This document shows, piece after piece, positions 46,229 through 56,875 of a DNA stretch of 64,000 bases (positions are counted from its first letter, which is position 1; every line of letters begins with the position of its first letter). The stretch is from contig NZ_CP031555.1 in assembly GCF_003403095.1 (NCBI RefSeq), positions 1,240,001 to 1,304,000 on the forward strand, written 5' to 3'. Origin of the DNA: Thalassospira indica (GTDB lineage Bacteria > Pseudomonadota > Alphaproteobacteria > Rhodospirillales > Thalassospiraceae). The translations under genes and the position numbers were made by a program. The notes below the pieces were generated by a model, which saw nothing but the letters and a program-made list of their open reading frames with translations, was not told the DNA's origin and did no database searches.

Positions 46229-47593
46229 ATGGAAATCAAGAACAAGGCTACACGCATAAATCTATTCAGTCTCAAGACTGTCCAGATGCGTACTTTCCAC
46301 CTCACCTGGCTTTCATTTTTCCTGTGCTTCTTTGGCTGGTTCGGGATCGCACCGCTGATGCCGCTGGTGCGCGATGATCTGGGTCTTAGCAAAAGCGAAA
46401 TCGGCAGTACCATCATTGCCTCTGTCGCGATTACGGTTCTGGTCCGGCTTTTGATCGGACCGCTCTGCGACAAGATCGGCCCGCGCAAGACCTATACCGG
46501 TCTTCTGGTGCTGGGGTCGCTTCCGGTCATGCTGATTGGTCTTGCCGACAGTTATGAAACCTTCCTGCTTGCCCGTCTGGCCATTGGCTCAATCGGCGCA
46601 TCCTTTGTCATCACGCAGTATCATACCTCCATGATGTTTGCGCCAAACGTTGTCGGTACGGCCAATGCCACGACGGCGGGTTGGGGTAACCTAGGCGGTG
46701 GCGTGACCCAGATGGTCATGCCAGCAATCCTTGCGATGGTTCTTGGTTTTGGCGTGGCTGAAACCATGGGCTGGCGTCTGGCGATGGTGTTCCCGGGTGC
46801 AATCATGCTGGTTGTTGCCGTGCTGTACTGGGTCTTCACAACCGATTGCCCGGAAGGCAACTATGCCGACATGCGCAAAAGTGGCGCGCTTAAGCCGGAA
46901 GACGATACTGACGGTGCCGCCAAGGGCATGATGGCGGCCGTTTCCGATTACCGTGTCTGGGCATTGTTCCTGGTGTATGCCGCCTGCTTTGGTGTCGAAC
47001 TGACGATCAACAACATTGCGGCGATCTATTTCTTCGACAAGTTCGAGCTTTCATTGGCAACCGCTGGCATGATTGCCGGTCTGTTTGGTTTGATGAACAT
47101 CTTTGCCCGTACGTTGGGTGGTGTGTTCTCTGACAAATTTGCTGCCAAGGGTGGCCTTTCGGGTCGTGTGAAATTCCTGTTCATGGCACTGTTCATCGAA
47201 GGCGTCGCACTTGTTGCCTTCTCGCAGATGGAAGCACTGGTTGTGGCCGTTTCGGTGATGATCGTCTTCTCGCTGTTTGTTCAGATGTCAGAAGGTGCGA
47301 CCTTCGGGATTGTGCCGTTCGTCAACCGCAGGGCGCTTGGCTCTGTTGCCGGTATTGTCGGTGCGGGCGGTAATGCTGGTGCGGTCGCAGCGGGCTTCCT
47401 GTTCAAGTCCGAAGCACTTACCTATCAGGAAGGTCTTCTGTATCTCGGTCTGGCAGTGATCATCTGCTCGTTCGCGGCTTTGGCTGTCCGGTTCTCGGCG
47501 GAAACCCAGGCCGAAGAAAAGGCGCGTTTCGATGCAGCACAGTCAGAACGTTTCGGGACTTCGGGTACAGCGCAGCCGGTTCCGGCTGAATAA
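46229..47593 (+). CDS. Nitrate/nitrite MFS transporter (NarK/NasA family)
   Basis: 454 residues with about twelve membrane helices. RLLIGPLCDKIGPRKTYTGLLV is the MFS loop motif. GWGNLGGGVTQMVMPAI is the first nitrate signature and GNAGAVAAGFLF the second. It imports nitrate for the divergent nas/nir operon. GAAGGG precedes the start. Named differently in different genomes (narK, nasA, nrtP), so no symbol is given, to avoid confusion with the reductase. Confidence 0.93.
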   Translation: MEIKNKATRINLFSLKTVQMRTFHLTWLSFFLCFFGWFGIAPLMPLVRDDLGLSKSEIGSTIIASVAITVLVRLLIGPLCDKIGPRKTYTGLLVLGSLPVMLIGLADSYETFLLARLAIGSIGASFVITQYHTSMMFAPNVVGTANATTAGWGNLGGGVTQMVMPAILAMVLGFGVAETMGWRLAMVFPGAIMLVVAVLYWVFTTDCPEGNYADMRKSGALKPEDDTDGAAKGMMAAVSDYRVWALFLVYAACFGVELTINNIAAIYFFDKFELSLATAGMIAGLFGLMNIFARTLGGVFSDKFAAKGGLSGRVKFLFMALFIEGVALVAFSQMEALVVAVSVMIVFSLFVQMSEGATFGIVPFVNRRALGSVAGIVGAGGNAGAVAAGFLFKSEALTYQEGLLYLGLAVIICSFAALAVRFSAETQAEEKARFDAAQSERFGTSGTAQPVPAE

Positions 47594-47615
47594 GATACGC
47601 TGTTTGATATGATCT

Positions 47616-47647
47616 TTTCGGGATGCGGTCGGAACCGCATCCCGAAA
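47616..47647. terminator. Perfect 14-base inverted repeat between transporter and nasT
   Basis: TTTCGGGATGCGGT (47616-47629) pairs with ACCGCATCCCGAAA (47634-47647), loop CGGA. The stem is flanked by A/T bases at its foot and could terminate the transporter message, leaving nasT with its own promoter or partial read-through. Confidence 0.7.
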
Positions 47648-47741
47648 CCAATAATCCGGACCCGTAAACGGGACGGAGCATATAAAAAATATCTCAGAGA
47701 GGCGCAGCCATTTCAGGCTGTCAGGGAGTTAGGGTTAGTTG

Positions 47742-48329
47742 GTGAAGCTGGAAGAATTCAATATTCTGGTGATTGACGAAAATCCGGACCGTGCGGCGAT
47801 TGTCGAACGTGGTCTGGTTGAAAGCGGCTATACCCGCGTGGCCCGTATTGGCACGTCCCACAATCTGGTCGAACGCATCCAGGCGTTGGCGCCAGACATC
47901 ATCATCATCGATCTTGAAAACCCCGACCGCGATACGCTTGAACAGATGTTTCAGGTGTCACGCGCCATTGCACGCCCGATTGCGATGTTCGTTGATCAAA
48001 GCGACGCATCCATGATCCACGAGGCGGTGTCGGCAGGTGTCAGTGCCTATGTGGTTGATGGCCTGCGTCAGGACCGCATTCGCCCGATTGTCGAAATGGC
48101 GATTTCACGGTTCAACGTCTTTGATCAGCTGCGCCGCGAACGTGATGAAGCACAGGCAAAGCTCAATGAACGCAAACTGATTGAACGGGCCAAGGGCATC
48201 CTGATGAAAGAAAAAGGTCTGTCCGAAGAAGATTCTTATGCGCTGCTGCGCAAAAACGCCATGAAGCAAAATCGCAAGATTTATGAAATCGCCCAAAGCG
48301 TCATCACGGCGTTTCAGTTGGAGTTTTGA
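47742..48329 (+). CDS. nasT: NasT, ANTAR-domain response regulator and antiterminator
   Basis: 195 residues from GTG 47742 (TTG 47739 is adjacent; AGGG upstream). The N-terminal pseudo-receiver domain (FNILVIDENPDRAAIVERGLVESGY...IIIIDLENPDRDTLEQMF) leads by a helix (FDQLRRERDEAQAKLNERKLIERAKGILMKEKGLSEEDSYALLRKNAMKQNRKIYEIAQSVI) into the ANTAR RNA-binding domain. NasT binds leader hairpins to prevent termination when released by NasS in nitrate. Followed three bases on by nasS. Confidence 0.94.
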   Translation: MKLEEFNILVIDENPDRAAIVERGLVESGYTRVARIGTSHNLVERIQALAPDIIIIDLENPDRDTLEQMFQVSRAIARPIAMFVDQSDASMIHEAVSAGVSAYVVDGLRQDRIRPIVEMAISRFNVFDQLRRERDEAQAKLNERKLIERAKGILMKEKGLSEEDSYALLRKNAMKQNRKIYEIAQSVITAFQLEF

Positions 48330-48332
48330 TGG

Positions 48333-49508
48333 ATGGCTAACAAGGTTCGTCTCGGTTTTGTTCCACTGGTCGATTGTGCCATTCCGGTGGTGGCACGTGC
48401 CATGGGGTTTGCCCAGCAGGAAGATATCGATCTGGAACTGGTCCGTGAAATGTCATGGGCAGCCATTCGTGACAAACTTTCCTTTGGTATGTTTGAAGCA
48501 GCCCACCTTTTGGCGGGGATCCCGATTGCCGCACGCCTTGGGCTTAGCGGCTTGCCGGTTCAAAATATCGTCGTGCCGATGGCGTTGGGCCGTGGTGGTA
48601 ATGCGATTACGGTCTCGACCCAGCTTTATCAACGTATGTTGGAGGCCGACACGAATGCGATGCTTGGTCCGCGCGGGCGGTCGGCAAGGGCGCTTAAAAA
48701 GGTCATTGATGAAGACAAGGCCGAAGGGCGGCCGATCCTGTCTTTTGCCACCGTGTTTCCGTTCTCAAGCCATAACTATGAGCTTCGCTACTGGATGGCG
48801 GCAGCAGGCATTGATCCGGACATGGATGTGAATATCGGCGTGATTGCGCCGCCACGCATGTTTGACAGTTTGCGTAATGGCTGGGTTGACGGCTATTGCG
48901 TGGGCGAACCTTGGAATCAGCGCGCAGTCTTTCACGGCGATGGTGTGATTGTTGCGCTTAAGGATGATATCTGGTCACGAAGCCCGGAGAAGGTTTTGGG
49001 CCTGCGTGAAGACTGGGCGCAAGGCAATCCGGAACTTGTTTCGGCACTTGTCCGTGCGCTTGTCCGCGCGGCTGAATGGGCCGATCAACCTGGCAACCGT
49101 GTTGAGCTGGCCCATATACTGTCTGAGGAGGCCAATGTCGGTGCGCCATTCGAAGTGCTGAAGGCATCGCTGAGCGGTAAGCCGGTGTTACGTCCGGGGG
49201 AGCCACCGATAGATCTTCCTGACCGCCACGTTTTTTACCGCTACACCGCAACTTTCCCGTGGTTGTCACAGGGCCGCTGGATTGGTGAACAAATGAAGCG
49301 TTGGCGACAAATTCCCCAAGACACGGATCTTAAAGCCGTCATTCCCGATGTCTTCCGACCGGACCTTTATCGAACGGCAGTTGCCGGGCTGGATGTTCTG
49401 GTTCCGCAGGATGACTGGCGCGTCGAAGGTGCCGCAGACGCACCGGATCGATCACTTGTTGGTATGGATCAATTCCTTGATGATACTATTTTCAAGGCTG
49501 AGTTCTGA
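48333..49508 (+). CDS. nasS: NasS, nitrate-binding sensor partner of NasT
   Basis: 391 residues, related to NrtA/CmpA periplasmic nitrate-binding proteins but without any signal peptide, so cytoplasmic. VRLGFVPLVDCAIPVVARAMGFAQQEDIDLELVREMSWAAIRDKLSFGMFEAAHLLAG and WVDGYCVGEPWNQRAVFHGDG are characteristic. It holds NasT in the absence of nitrate. The order nasT-nasS is the reverse of the commonly described nasS-nasT. Confidence 0.93.
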   Translation: MANKVRLGFVPLVDCAIPVVARAMGFAQQEDIDLELVREMSWAAIRDKLSFGMFEAAHLLAGIPIAARLGLSGLPVQNIVVPMALGRGGNAITVSTQLYQRMLEADTNAMLGPRGRSARALKKVIDEDKAEGRPILSFATVFPFSSHNYELRYWMAAAGIDPDMDVNIGVIAPPRMFDSLRNGWVDGYCVGEPWNQRAVFHGDGVIVALKDDIWSRSPEKVLGLREDWAQGNPELVSALVRALVRAAEWADQPGNRVELAHILSEEANVGAPFEVLKASLSGKPVLRPGEPPIDLPDRHVFYRYTATFPWLSQGRWIGEQMKRWRQIPQDTDLKAVIPDVFRPDLYRTAVAGLDVLVPQDDWRVEGAADAPDRSLVGMDQFLDDTIFKAEF

Positions 49509-49561
49509 GCCGACAGGTGGATTTACCCGCACTGAAAATCTGATGAATGCCGCTGACTGGT

Positions 49562-50218
49562 TCAGGGCACAAAACTGTGCCGGGCGTAGAACCGGTTGAG
49601 TTCGCTTTGCGTCGACGCCTGGCCGCAGAATGTTTCGACATAGCCGGGAATGCGTGCCATGCGCACGGCCAGATCTTCGTTTGCTTTCATCGAGATATAG
49701 CCGATCTGTACCAGATAGATCGCACGGGCGCGGACGTCGGCCATGCGTTCTTCCTGTCCAAAATGGATGAACAGTTTGGCAAGCGCATCAAGGCGTTGCT
49801 GATCGGCCTTTTCAATCTCGGCCCGGACATCGTCGGACTGCATCGACCAGCTGCGTACGGCAAATTCAAGACGCGAGTCAAACAGGTCGGGCATCAGCCA
49901 GCAGTCGATGATGTTCAGCATCGCTTCCGAGACGGTTTCGGCATAGGCCTCTGTCTGTTTGATCAGATTACCGGTGTTTTTTTCGCGCCACAGATCAAGT
50001 AACGCGCCGAGCAATTCCTTCCGGTCCTTGAAAAACCAATAGAAGCTGGTGCGTGACAGGCTGAGGCGCTTTGCCAATGGCTGAATCTTCACACCATCCA
50101 CCCCGGTTTCAATCAGGGCGTCATAGGCAGCGTTCAGCCAGATCTCGGCCGATCCGCGCCATCCACTATTTTGCCCGGAGCTGGTTTGTCCGGCGGTATT
50201 TTCAATCTGTTCTTCCAT
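49562..50218 (-). CDS. TetR-family transcriptional regulator
   Basis: 218 residues from ATG 50218 with AAGGA upstream. N-terminal TetR helix-turn-helix (IWLNAAYDALIETGVDGVKIQPLAKRLSLSRTSFYWFFKDRKELLGALLDLW). The rest is a helical ligand domain. It is divergent from the DgcA-like demethylase and separated by an inverted-repeat region, so probably its local regulator. Ligand unknown; a betaine or methylglycine is possible. Confidence 0.9.
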   Translation of the reverse strand: MEEQIENTAGQTSSGQNSGWRGSAEIWLNAAYDALIETGVDGVKIQPLAKRLSLSRTSFYWFFKDRKELLGALLDLWREKNTGNLIKQTEAYAETVSEAMLNIIDCWLMPDLFDSRLEFAVRSWSMQSDDVRAEIEKADQQRLDALAKLFIHFGQEERMADVRARAIYLVQIGYISMKANEDLAVRMARIPGYVETFCGQASTQSELNRFYARHSFVP

Positions 50219-50259
50219 GGATCTGTCCTTAGCAAACTGCCCGAGTCCGGACAAGCACA

Positions 50260-50288
50260 GTGTACATCAATGTATCTGAAATATACAC
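50260..50288. promoter_or_regulatory. Inverted repeats between TetR and demethylase genes
   Basis: TGTATCTGAAATATACA (50271-50287) is nearly palindromic and is nested within GTGTA...TACAC (50260-50288). The size and site fit a TetR operator controlling both divergent genes. Confidence 0.5.
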
Positions 50289-50366
50289 TAGTGAACTTAA
50301 AATTGACATAACTGTACATTTCTGGATATCGTCATAGGCAGAGAGTCCAAACCCGGAGCCCCGCAC

Positions 50367-52403
50367 ATGTCCAACGACCCGCTTCTTCAGCCCTATCAGC
50401 TTAAACATCTGACGCTGCGCAACCGCATCATCATGACGTCGCACGAACCGGCCTATCCCGAGGATGGCATGCCCAAGGACCGTTATCGCGCCTACCATGT
50501 GGAGCGTGCCAAGGGTGGGGTTGCCATGACCATGACGGCAGGATCGGCCGCCGTGTCCAAAGACAGCCCGCCGGTTTTCAACAACCTGCTGGTCTGGAAA
50601 GACGAAGTCGTTCCGTGGATGAAGGACCTGACCGATGCGGTGCATGAACAGGGTGCCGCGGTTATGATCCAGCTGACCCATCTTGGCCGTCGCACGCGTT
50701 GGGACAAGGCAAACTGGTTGCCGGTGGTCTCCCCGTCGCACAAACGCGAAGCTGCCCACCGGGCCTTCCCGAAAAAGATGGAAGACTGGGATATCGAACG
50801 CATCATCAAGGATTATGCCGATGCGGCCGAACGCATGAAGGCAGGCGGTATGGACGGGATCGAGCTTCAGGCCTATGGCCATCTGATGGATCAGTTCTGG
50901 TCGCCGCTGACCAACGAGCTTGATGGTCCTTATGGCGGCAGCATCGATAACCGCCTGCGCTTTACCTTTGATGTGCTGACTGAAATTCGCAAACGGGTTG
51001 GGCCGGATTTCATTGTCGGTGTGCGTTATACCGGTGATGAAGACCTTGAGGGTGGATTGACCAAGGAAGACGGCCTGTCTATTTCCAAGCGGCTTAAAGA
51101 CAGTGGCATGGTCGATTTCCTCAATGTCATTCGCGGGCATATCGATACGGACGCCGGTCTGACCGATGTGATTCCGATCCAGGGCATGGCGAACTCGCCG
51201 CATCTGGATTTTGCCGGTGAAATTCGCGCCGCCACAGATTTTCCGACATTCCATGCTGCCAAGATCCCCGATGTCGCGACTGCACGCCATGCGATTGCAT
51301 CGGGCAAGGTTGATATGGTCGGCATGACGCGCGCGCACATCACCGATCCGCATATTGTCCGTAAGATTATTGAAAAGCGCGAAGATGAGATCCGCCCGTG
51401 CGTCGGGGCCAACTATTGCCTAGATCGCATCTATCAGGGCGGGTCGGCCTATTGCATCCATAACGCCGCCACCGGGCGTGAGCTTTCGATGCCCCAAATC
51501 ATCGAGGCGGCTGAAACCCGCAAGAAGGTCGTGATTGTCGGATCCGGCCCGGCCGGGATGGAAGCCGCCCGTGTTGCCGGCGAACGTGGTCATGAAGTTG
51601 TTGTCTATGAAGCCGCCCCCAATCCGGGCGGACAGATCCGCCTGACCGCGCAGAATGAACGCCGCCGCGAAATGATCAGCATCATTGAATGGCGTATGGC
51701 TGAATGCACCCGACTTGGCGTGAGTTTTCATTTCAATACCTGGGCAGAGGCCGACACGATTACGGCCGAAAACCCCGATGTCGTCATCATCGCCACCGGC
51801 GGCATGCCCGATACCGAAGTCCTGTCAAAGGGCAATGATCTGGTCGTGTCGACCTGGGATATCATTTCGGGCGACGTCAAGCCGGGGACCAATGTTCTGG
51901 TCTATGATGATGCCGGGGATCATGCCGGTTTACAGGCAGCCGAACTGATTGCCCAAAGTGGTGCCAAGGTCGAAATCATGACGCCGGATCGGTCATTCGC
52001 GCCCGAAGTCATGGCGATGAACCTTGTGCCCTATATGCGCAGCATGCAGAAGCTTGATACCACCTTTACGGTGACCTATCGCCTTGAAGCGGTGGAGAAG
52101 CAGGGCAACCAATTGGTCGCCCATGTTGGCAGCGATTATGGCGGGGTTACCAAGCAACGCATTGTTGATCAGATCGTGGTCAACCACGGCACCATTCCGC
52201 TTGATGATATCTATTTTGATCTCAAGCCCGGCTCATCGAACCATGGCGAAATGTCGCATGACGACCTTCTGGCCGGAAAACCACAATCAGTTGTCCGCAA
52301 TCCCGATGGGGCCTATCAACTGTTCCGGATTGGCGATGCGGTATCGGCACGCAACACCCATGCGGCGATCTATGACGCACTGCGTTTGTTAAAAGACGTC
52401 TGA
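50367..52403 (+). CDS. NADH:flavin oxidoreductase/demethylase, DgcA-like
   Basis: 678 residues, with the trimethylamine-dehydrogenase architecture. Residues 1-370 are an old-yellow-enzyme FMN barrel (LTHLGRRTRWD, GMDGIELQAYGHLMDQFWSPLTNELDGPYGGSIDNRLRF). Then a Cys segment CVGANYC-x11-C, and a C-terminal FAD/NAD domain (VVIVGSGPAGMEAARVAGERGHEVVVYEA). In a cluster with gbcAB and soxBDAG it is best explained as dimethylglycine demethylase (DgcA) or a related N-methyl demethylase such as stachydrine/N-methylproline. No dgcB partner is nearby. Confidence 0.85.
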   Translation: MSNDPLLQPYQLKHLTLRNRIIMTSHEPAYPEDGMPKDRYRAYHVERAKGGVAMTMTAGSAAVSKDSPPVFNNLLVWKDEVVPWMKDLTDAVHEQGAAVMIQLTHLGRRTRWDKANWLPVVSPSHKREAAHRAFPKKMEDWDIERIIKDYADAAERMKAGGMDGIELQAYGHLMDQFWSPLTNELDGPYGGSIDNRLRFTFDVLTEIRKRVGPDFIVGVRYTGDEDLEGGLTKEDGLSISKRLKDSGMVDFLNVIRGHIDTDAGLTDVIPIQGMANSPHLDFAGEIRAATDFPTFHAAKIPDVATARHAIASGKVDMVGMTRAHITDPHIVRKIIEKREDEIRPCVGANYCLDRIYQGGSAYCIHNAATGRELSMPQIIEAAETRKKVVIVGSGPAGMEAARVAGERGHEVVVYEAAPNPGGQIRLTAQNERRREMISIIEWRMAECTRLGVSFHFNTWAEADTITAENPDVVIIATGGMPDTEVLSKGNDLVVSTWDIISGDVKPGTNVLVYDDAGDHAGLQAAELIAQSGAKVEIMTPDRSFAPEVMAMNLVPYMRSMQKLDTTFTVTYRLEAVEKQGNQLVAHVGSDYGGVTKQRIVDQIVVNHGTIPLDDIYFDLKPGSSNHGEMSHDDLLAGKPQSVVRNPDGAYQLFRIGDAVSARNTHAAIYDALRLLKDV

Positions 52404-52410
52404 TGCGTAC

Positions 52411-52443
52411 GGCAAGCGTGGCTATGTGTCGCGCTTGCCATTT
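52411..52443. terminator. Bidirectional terminator between demethylase and LysR gene
   Basis: GGCAAGCG (52411-52418) pairs perfectly with CGCTTGCC (52432-52439), between two convergent genes. Confidence 0.7.
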
Positions 52444-52452
52444 GCCTTCCTG

Positions 52453-53331
52453 TCAGGCGGCGTTTATCAACCAGTCGACAAAGATGCGGGCCTTTTCGGA
52501 TGCGCGCGGATGGACGCGTAGATAAAATCCCATCGGCGACGGAATTTCGTCAGGCACAAGTTTGATCAGGCGTCCGTCTTCCAGCAGTGGCCCAACCAGT
52601 TCGTCCCAGCCAAGCACCGCACCGACATCATCCTGCGCGGCCTGAAGCGCAATCGTGTAATTGTTGAGCTTGAAGCTGCGGCCCTTTGGGGCCGGGCGTC
52701 CCAATGCACGGAACCAGTCGGTCCATGTTGTCCAGTCCGTTTCCTCGTTATGCAGGTGGATCAGGGGTGCACGCAAAAGATCATCAATCGTTTCGATGTT
52801 TTGTTCGGCCTTAAACGCCGGTGTGCCGATGGCGGCCACGCGATCCTGAAACAGTTTGTAGTATCCGTCCGCCCCGTCATCGGGGTTGCTGTAATGGATG
52901 CTAAGATCGCAATACCCAGTCATGCCCGGTACATCCGAGACAATTTGCGACACCGTGATATTGGGATGAATTTTCCAGAAGGCGGCAATTTTTGGCGTAA
53001 GCCAAAGTGAACTGACAGCGGTTGTCGTCCGGATTGTGACATCAACCGTTTCGGGTTGATCGCGCAACTGAATGACCGTATCGGAAATGGTTTCAAAGCC
53101 CCTTTGCAGGGCGACGAGAAGGAATGCACCTTTCTCGGTCAGCTCCACGCCCCGGTTGCGGCGAATGAAAAGGGCGCTGCCAATATCGGTCTCAAGTGCC
53201 TTGATCTGATGGCTTACAGCCGCTGGCGTGACATTAAGTTCTGCCGCCGCATCCTTGAAGCTCATGTTGCGGCCCGCCGCCTCAAAGCAGATCAGGGCGT
53301 TTATTGAAGACAGATCATATGGGCGGGCCAA
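52453..53331 (-). CDS. LysR-family transcriptional regulator, GcvA-like
   Basis: 292 residues. N-terminal winged helix typical of GcvA (INALICFEAAGRNMSFKDAAAELNVTPAAVSHQIKALETDIGSALFIRRNRGVELTEKG), followed by a periplasmic-binding-like effector domain (CDLSIHYSNPDDG, APLIHLHNEETDWTTW). It is divergent from gbcA and shares with it a 13-base palindrome, so it probably controls betaine monooxygenase. GcvA-like proteins are often linked to glycine and betaine use. Confidence 0.9.
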   Translation of the reverse strand: MARPYDLSSINALICFEAAGRNMSFKDAAAELNVTPAAVSHQIKALETDIGSALFIRRNRGVELTEKGAFLLVALQRGFETISDTVIQLRDQPETVDVTIRTTTAVSSLWLTPKIAAFWKIHPNITVSQIVSDVPGMTGYCDLSIHYSNPDDGADGYYKLFQDRVAAIGTPAFKAEQNIETIDDLLRAPLIHLHNEETDWTTWTDWFRALGRPAPKGRSFKLNNYTIALQAAQDDVGAVLGWDELVGPLLEDGRLIKLVPDEIPSPMGFYLRVHPRASEKARIFVDWLINAA

Positions 53332-53379
53332 CGGCCTCTCCTGAAAACAGCACCGGGTAACTTCTGTGAGTTTTTCAGA

Positions 53380-53392
53380 TTAGCTGAGCTAA
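53380..53392. promoter_or_regulatory. Candidate LysR box, TTAGCTGAGCTAA
   Basis: A perfect odd palindrome that also fits the T-N11-A LysR rule. It lies in the spacer between the LysR gene and gbcA, about 90 bases from the gbcA start. Confidence 0.6.
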
Positions 53393-53432
53393 ACCAAGAT
53401 GAAAATTAATGCCGTTGCAAATCATGGCATGA

Positions 53433-54722
<1,290 letters not shown>

Positions 54723-54726
54723 GGCG

Positions 54727-55758
54727 ATGTCTGTGATCGAGAAACCTAAACTTGCCTTCTGGTCGGATGCTGAGGAACTGGAATGTGTTTCGTTCCTGCC
54801 AGAAGCCCCCAATGTCATGACGTTCTGCTTCCAGTCGGTGTCGGGCGCGTTGTTCAGCTATGACCCCGGGCAGTTCTTGACGTTGGAGCTCCCGGTGCCG
54901 GGTGGGCCGCTTTATCGGACCTATACGATTTCATCTTCGCCATCGCGGCCGACATCCTTGACCGTCACGGTCAAGGCGCAGGCGGGGTCGGTCGGTACGC
55001 GCTGGATGCTGGATCATTTGCGTCCGGGCATGCGCATTCGGGCCAAGGGACCGGCTGGAAGCTTTTCACTGGTTAATCATCCGGCGAATAAATACCTGTT
55101 CATTTCGGCGGGCTCGGGCATCACACCGATGATGTCGATGACGACCTATCTTTATGATGCCGGGCGTGATCCCGACATTGTATTCGTCAATTGTGCAAGG
55201 CGCCCGTCCGAAATCATCTTTCGCGAACGCCTGGAACACAGCGCATCGCGGATCAACGGCATTTCCCTGAAATGGGTGGTTGAGGAAGAAGATTCCTACA
55301 AGCCATGGACCGGGTATCTTGGCACCTTCAATCAGTTGATGTTGGGCCTGATGGCGCAGGATTATCTGGAACGCGAAGTGTTCTGTTGCGGGCCGGAACC
55401 CTTCATGCAGGCCGTGCGCGAGGTGCTTGTCGGGCTTGGCTATGACATGGAACGTTATCATCAGGAAAGCTTCCATGCGCCGACAATTGATGTTGAAGAC
55501 GTGCCCGATGATGTTGTCCCGGATGAGGAGAGCAAGGCGGTCATCGCATTCACGGCATCTGGCATCACCGCCAATTGCACGCAAACCGATACCGTCCTTG
55601 CTGCGGCACGTACCGCAGGGCTTGTAATCCCGTCAGGCTGTTCGATGGGGATTTGCGGAACCTGCAAGGTGCGCAAGACGCAGGGCCAAGTTCACATGGT
55701 CCATAATGGCGGGATAACTGACGACGATATCGAAGAAGGTTATACTAATTCGAAATAA
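54727..55758 (+). pseudogene. gbcB: gbcB, betaine monooxygenase reductase, 3' end cut off by IS630
   Basis: 343 codons are open, but only the first 339 are native. N-terminal FAD/NAD reductase part (RTYTISSSPSRPTSLTVTVK, YLFISAGSGITPMMSM) and C-terminal plant-type ferredoxin (CSMGICGTCKVRKTQG). The frame should run on after EEGY, but the IS630 element interrupts it at a TA and adds TNSK and a stop. The true ending, ILACCSNPIGQVTIDA, is found after the element. The last [2Fe-2S] cysteine is thereby lost, so the reductase is probably poorly active or inactive. Confidence 0.93.
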
Positions 55759-56875
55759 AGTAAGCGAATATTACCCGGAGATATAAGCCAAATCCGGATG
55801 GCCAAAAAACGATTTCAATAGTCGTGGCAATTTTTGCAAACGTCGAAGCTGCCGGTAAACAGTGCTCCGAAGTTGTTCTTTGCTGTTAATGATCTTTTTA
55901 CCGACGTGATGGTATTTGATATAGCCCCAAACAGACTCGTCAGGATTCAGCTCCGGCGAGTACGGCGGCAGGAAGAACAACCTGAGCTTGCCGTCGAGAC
56001 TCTCAACATAGTCTCGAACCCGACGAGCATGATGAACCGGGTGGTTATCGAGGATCAGGAAAACCGGCTTGTCAACGTCTTGCACCAGAGCCTTGAGGAA
56101 ACCAAGAAACGCATCGGTGTTCATGTTGCCCTGAATGGTCTTAAAGCGAAGCTCGCCGCGAGGCGAGATGGCCGAGATCAGATTGATGCTGAAGCGACTG
56201 CCCGTATTACGGATGATCGGAGTTTCACCCCTGGGTGCCCAGGTGGTGCCACTGTGATAATCAGACCGAATGCTGGCTTCATCGCCGAAATAGATGGTGG
56301 CGCCGACTTTTTTTGCTTCCTTGCGAATTTCCGGGTAGGTCTCTTCTTTCCATTGTTTCACGGCCTCTGGCTTTTGCTGGTAGGCCCGATGCAGGGGTTT
56401 CTGAGGCGTCAGCCCCAGGTTTCGAAGCAGACGACCGACCGAGACATCGCTTAACCGGACGTTGAACTTTTGCCGGATGAGCTCACGCACTCGGCCCCGA
56501 GTCCACAGGGCAAAATCAAACTTCAACTGGTCCGGCGTAAAGGTCGTTATCCAGATATACAGCTCCCGGATCTGAGCACCGCTCAGTTTCTTGGGACGAC
56601 CGGAAATCTGCTTGGCCTTGAGCGCGTCAAAGCCACCCTCGCGGTAGGCAGCCAGCCATTCATAGATTCGTGCTCGGCTCATCCCCAGCGCTTTGATGAC
56701 GACTTCTGGACTCTCGCCATCCATGACCCGTTGAACGGCGCGAACGCGAATGGCTTCTAATGTTTTGTGATCAAGTTTACGACCGTCATCGTGGCGCATG
56801 TGTGTAAATATCCGATAAGCTTGGCGAACGGAGCCTACATTATAAATGATGTTCGCTTACTTTCGAACCCATTAG
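55745..56875 (-). mobile_element. IS630-family insertion sequence, 1131 bp
   Basis: The left end begins CTAATTCGAAATAAAGTAAG and the right end, reversed, CTAATGGGTTCGAAAGTAAG; both run on into GCGAA and form imperfect inverted repeats. The element is bounded by TA at 55743-55744 and TA at 56876-56877, the target duplication of the family. Joining across one TA restores an unbroken gbcB 3' end, so the borders are exact and insertion is recent. Confidence 0.93.
55771..56799 (-). CDS. IS630-family transposase
   Basis: 342 residues, complete. N-terminal helix-turn-helix (PEVVIKALGMSRARIYEWLAAYREGGFDAL) and a second winged-helix part, then the DDE catalytic domain: FGDEASIRSDY with the first Asp, FLILDNHPVHHA with the second Asp, PPYSPELNPDESVWGYIK with the acidic Glu. 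No frameshift or stop, so probably active. Confidence 0.95.
   Translation of the reverse strand: MRHDDGRKLDHKTLEAIRVRAVQRVMDGESPEVVIKALGMSRARIYEWLAAYREGGFDALKAKQISGRPKKLSGAQIRELYIWITTFTPDQLKFDFALWTRGRVRELIRQKFNVRLSDVSVGRLLRNLGLTPQKPLHRAYQQKPEAVKQWKEETYPEIRKEAKKVGATIYFGDEASIRSDYHSGTTWAPRGETPIIRNTGSRFSINLISAISPRGELRFKTIQGNMNTDAFLGFLKALVQDVDKPVFLILDNHPVHHARRVRDYVESLDGKLRLFFLPPYSPELNPDESVWGYIKYHHVGKKIINSKEQLRSTVYRQLRRLQKLPRLLKSFFGHPDLAYISG

Noticed and set aside
50229..51353. 374-codon frame opposite the DgcA-like gene
   Set aside because: Covers the promoter between two divergent genes and has no recognisable fold.
55744..55758. TNSK as the native end of GbcB
   Set aside because: These codons belong to the IS630 left end; the family ending is found after the element.
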